NCBI GenBank assembly: GCA_019359075.1
Contig: JAHHIB010000017.1
Coordinates: 1 to 64,000 of the forward strand
From: Kalymmatonema hyalinum WJT4-NPBG1
GTDB lineage: Bacteria > Cyanobacteriota > Cyanobacteriia > Cyanobacteriales > Nostocaceae
Direction of reading: 5' to 3'
DNA length: 64,000 bases
Position numbers and translations under genes: made by a program. The notes under the pieces were generated by a model that was not told the DNA's origin, did no database searches, and was given only the letters and a program-made list of their open reading frames with translations. Positions 63,529 to 64,000 of the stretch are shown here, piece after piece (position 1 is the stretch's first letter; the number at the start of each line of letters is the position of its first letter).

Positions 63529-64000
63529 TCATCTCCCTCCCTCCCCCTGCTCCCTCATCTGGGCTATCCTCAACTTTGCAGAACGAGCGCGGGCATTATT
63601 GACAATTTCCTCTTGTTGTGCTTCTATGGGTTTTTTCGTTAAAACCTGCAACAAAGGGGAATCTTTAAAACTATGCTTGACTATACGGTCTTCCAGGCTG
63701 TGAAAACTGATCACGGCAATTCTGCCACCTGGTACAAGGGCGTGCGGTGCTTTGCTCAAGAAAGTTTCTAGAGATTTTAACTCGTCGTTGACCACAATTC
63801 GTAGCGCTTGAAAAACACGCGTGGCTGGGTGAATTCTCCCGTAACGGTATTTGGGGGGGACACAAGAGGCGATCGCAAGAGCTAATTGCGTCGTCGTATC
63901 AAACGGACGTTGTTGTACAATACGTCTGGCAATGCGTCGGGATAATCGTTCCTCACCGTATTTAAAGAAAATTTCCGCTAATTGCGTCTCATCCCAGGAA
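63529..64000 (-). CDS. rsmH: RsmH (MraW), 16S rRNA m4C1402 methyltransferase, 3' part only
   Basis: The frame is open to the window edge, so the N-terminal part is missing. Readable C-terminal segments are [72 protein letters not shown] and [20 protein letters not shown], all typical of RsmH. The stop overlaps a CCCTCCC-rich tract. It is convergent with the histidine kinase. Confidence 0.9.
   Translation of the reverse strand, partial: SWDETQLAEIFFKYGEERLSRRIARRIVQQRPFDTTTQLALAIASCVPPKYRYGRIHPATRVFQALRIVVNDELKSLETFLSKAPHALVPGGRIAVISFHSLEDRIVKHSFKDSPLLQVLTKKPIEAQQEEIVNNARARSAKLRIAQMREQGEGGR

Overview
The window comes from a filamentous, heterocyst-type cyanobacterium (Nostocales; a Scytonema/Tolypothrix/Nostoc-like relative is likely, genus not determined). 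The evidence is a complete scytonemin (UV-A sunscreen) locus, many GCGATCGC (HIP1) octamers, intergenic short tandem repeats of the TTAGTTG/ACTAATG kind, PEP-CTERM proteins, and typical cyanobacterial FtsH, GltX, SSB and RsmH.

Layout. (1) 1-126: right end of an IS200/IS605-family element whose body lies outside the window. (2) 327-3192, minus: PAS-histidine kinase and AraC-type response regulator, divergent from the pathway genes, as expected for the scytonemin two-component system. (3) 4427-12650: scyA-scyB-scyC-scyD-scyE-scyF. (4) 12792-23202: the ebo genes eboA-B-C and eboD-E-F, split by a glycosyltransferase, a TyrA and a DsbA-like gene. (5) 24033-32917: dedicated aromatic supply genes, trpEG fusion, trpC, a quinone oxidoreductase-like MDR gene, trpA, trpB, trpD and a DAHP synthase, closed by a strong terminator. 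The likely logic is that AroG/Trp/TyrA raise tryptophan and hydroxyphenylpyruvate, ScyB and ScyA/ScyC build the monomer in the cytoplasm, the Ebo proteins help move it out, and ScyD/E/F act late. A block containing TTGACA-N17-TTCAT is shared by the regions upstream of scyA and trpE, and three TCATCTRTCAAAAG-like direct repeats lie between the regulators and scyA.

(6) 33429-37315: three paralogous glycine-rich, repeat-rich proteins of unknown function. (7) 37619-44058: conserved hypothetical, metallophosphoesterase, a small putative repressor divergent from a tnpB broken by an amber codon (with a 26-bp perfect palindrome between them), and ftsH. (8) 44797-48238: decayed XRE regulator followed by an AT-rich two-gene unit, a DEDDh exonuclease/STAND-like NTPase fusion plus a protein with a HEPN-like R-x4-H motif. 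This is the best candidate here for an undescribed defence or toxin-type system. (9) 48444-54844: secreted small protein, gltX, tRNA-Asp, a structured intergenic element, ssb, and a double-ATPase peptide-type ABC protein. (10) 55021-58016: CheY-like regulator, a hypothetical protein, and a 126-codon gene cut by an IS608-like tnpB element (56424-57898) whose exact ends (after TTAC, ending TCAA) can be read because removing it restores the frame. (11) 58384-63528: CheB-type, CheR-PAS and PAS-histidine kinase genes. (12) 63529-64000: 3' part of rsmH.

All functional calls rest on reading motifs and gene order by eye; no database search was run.
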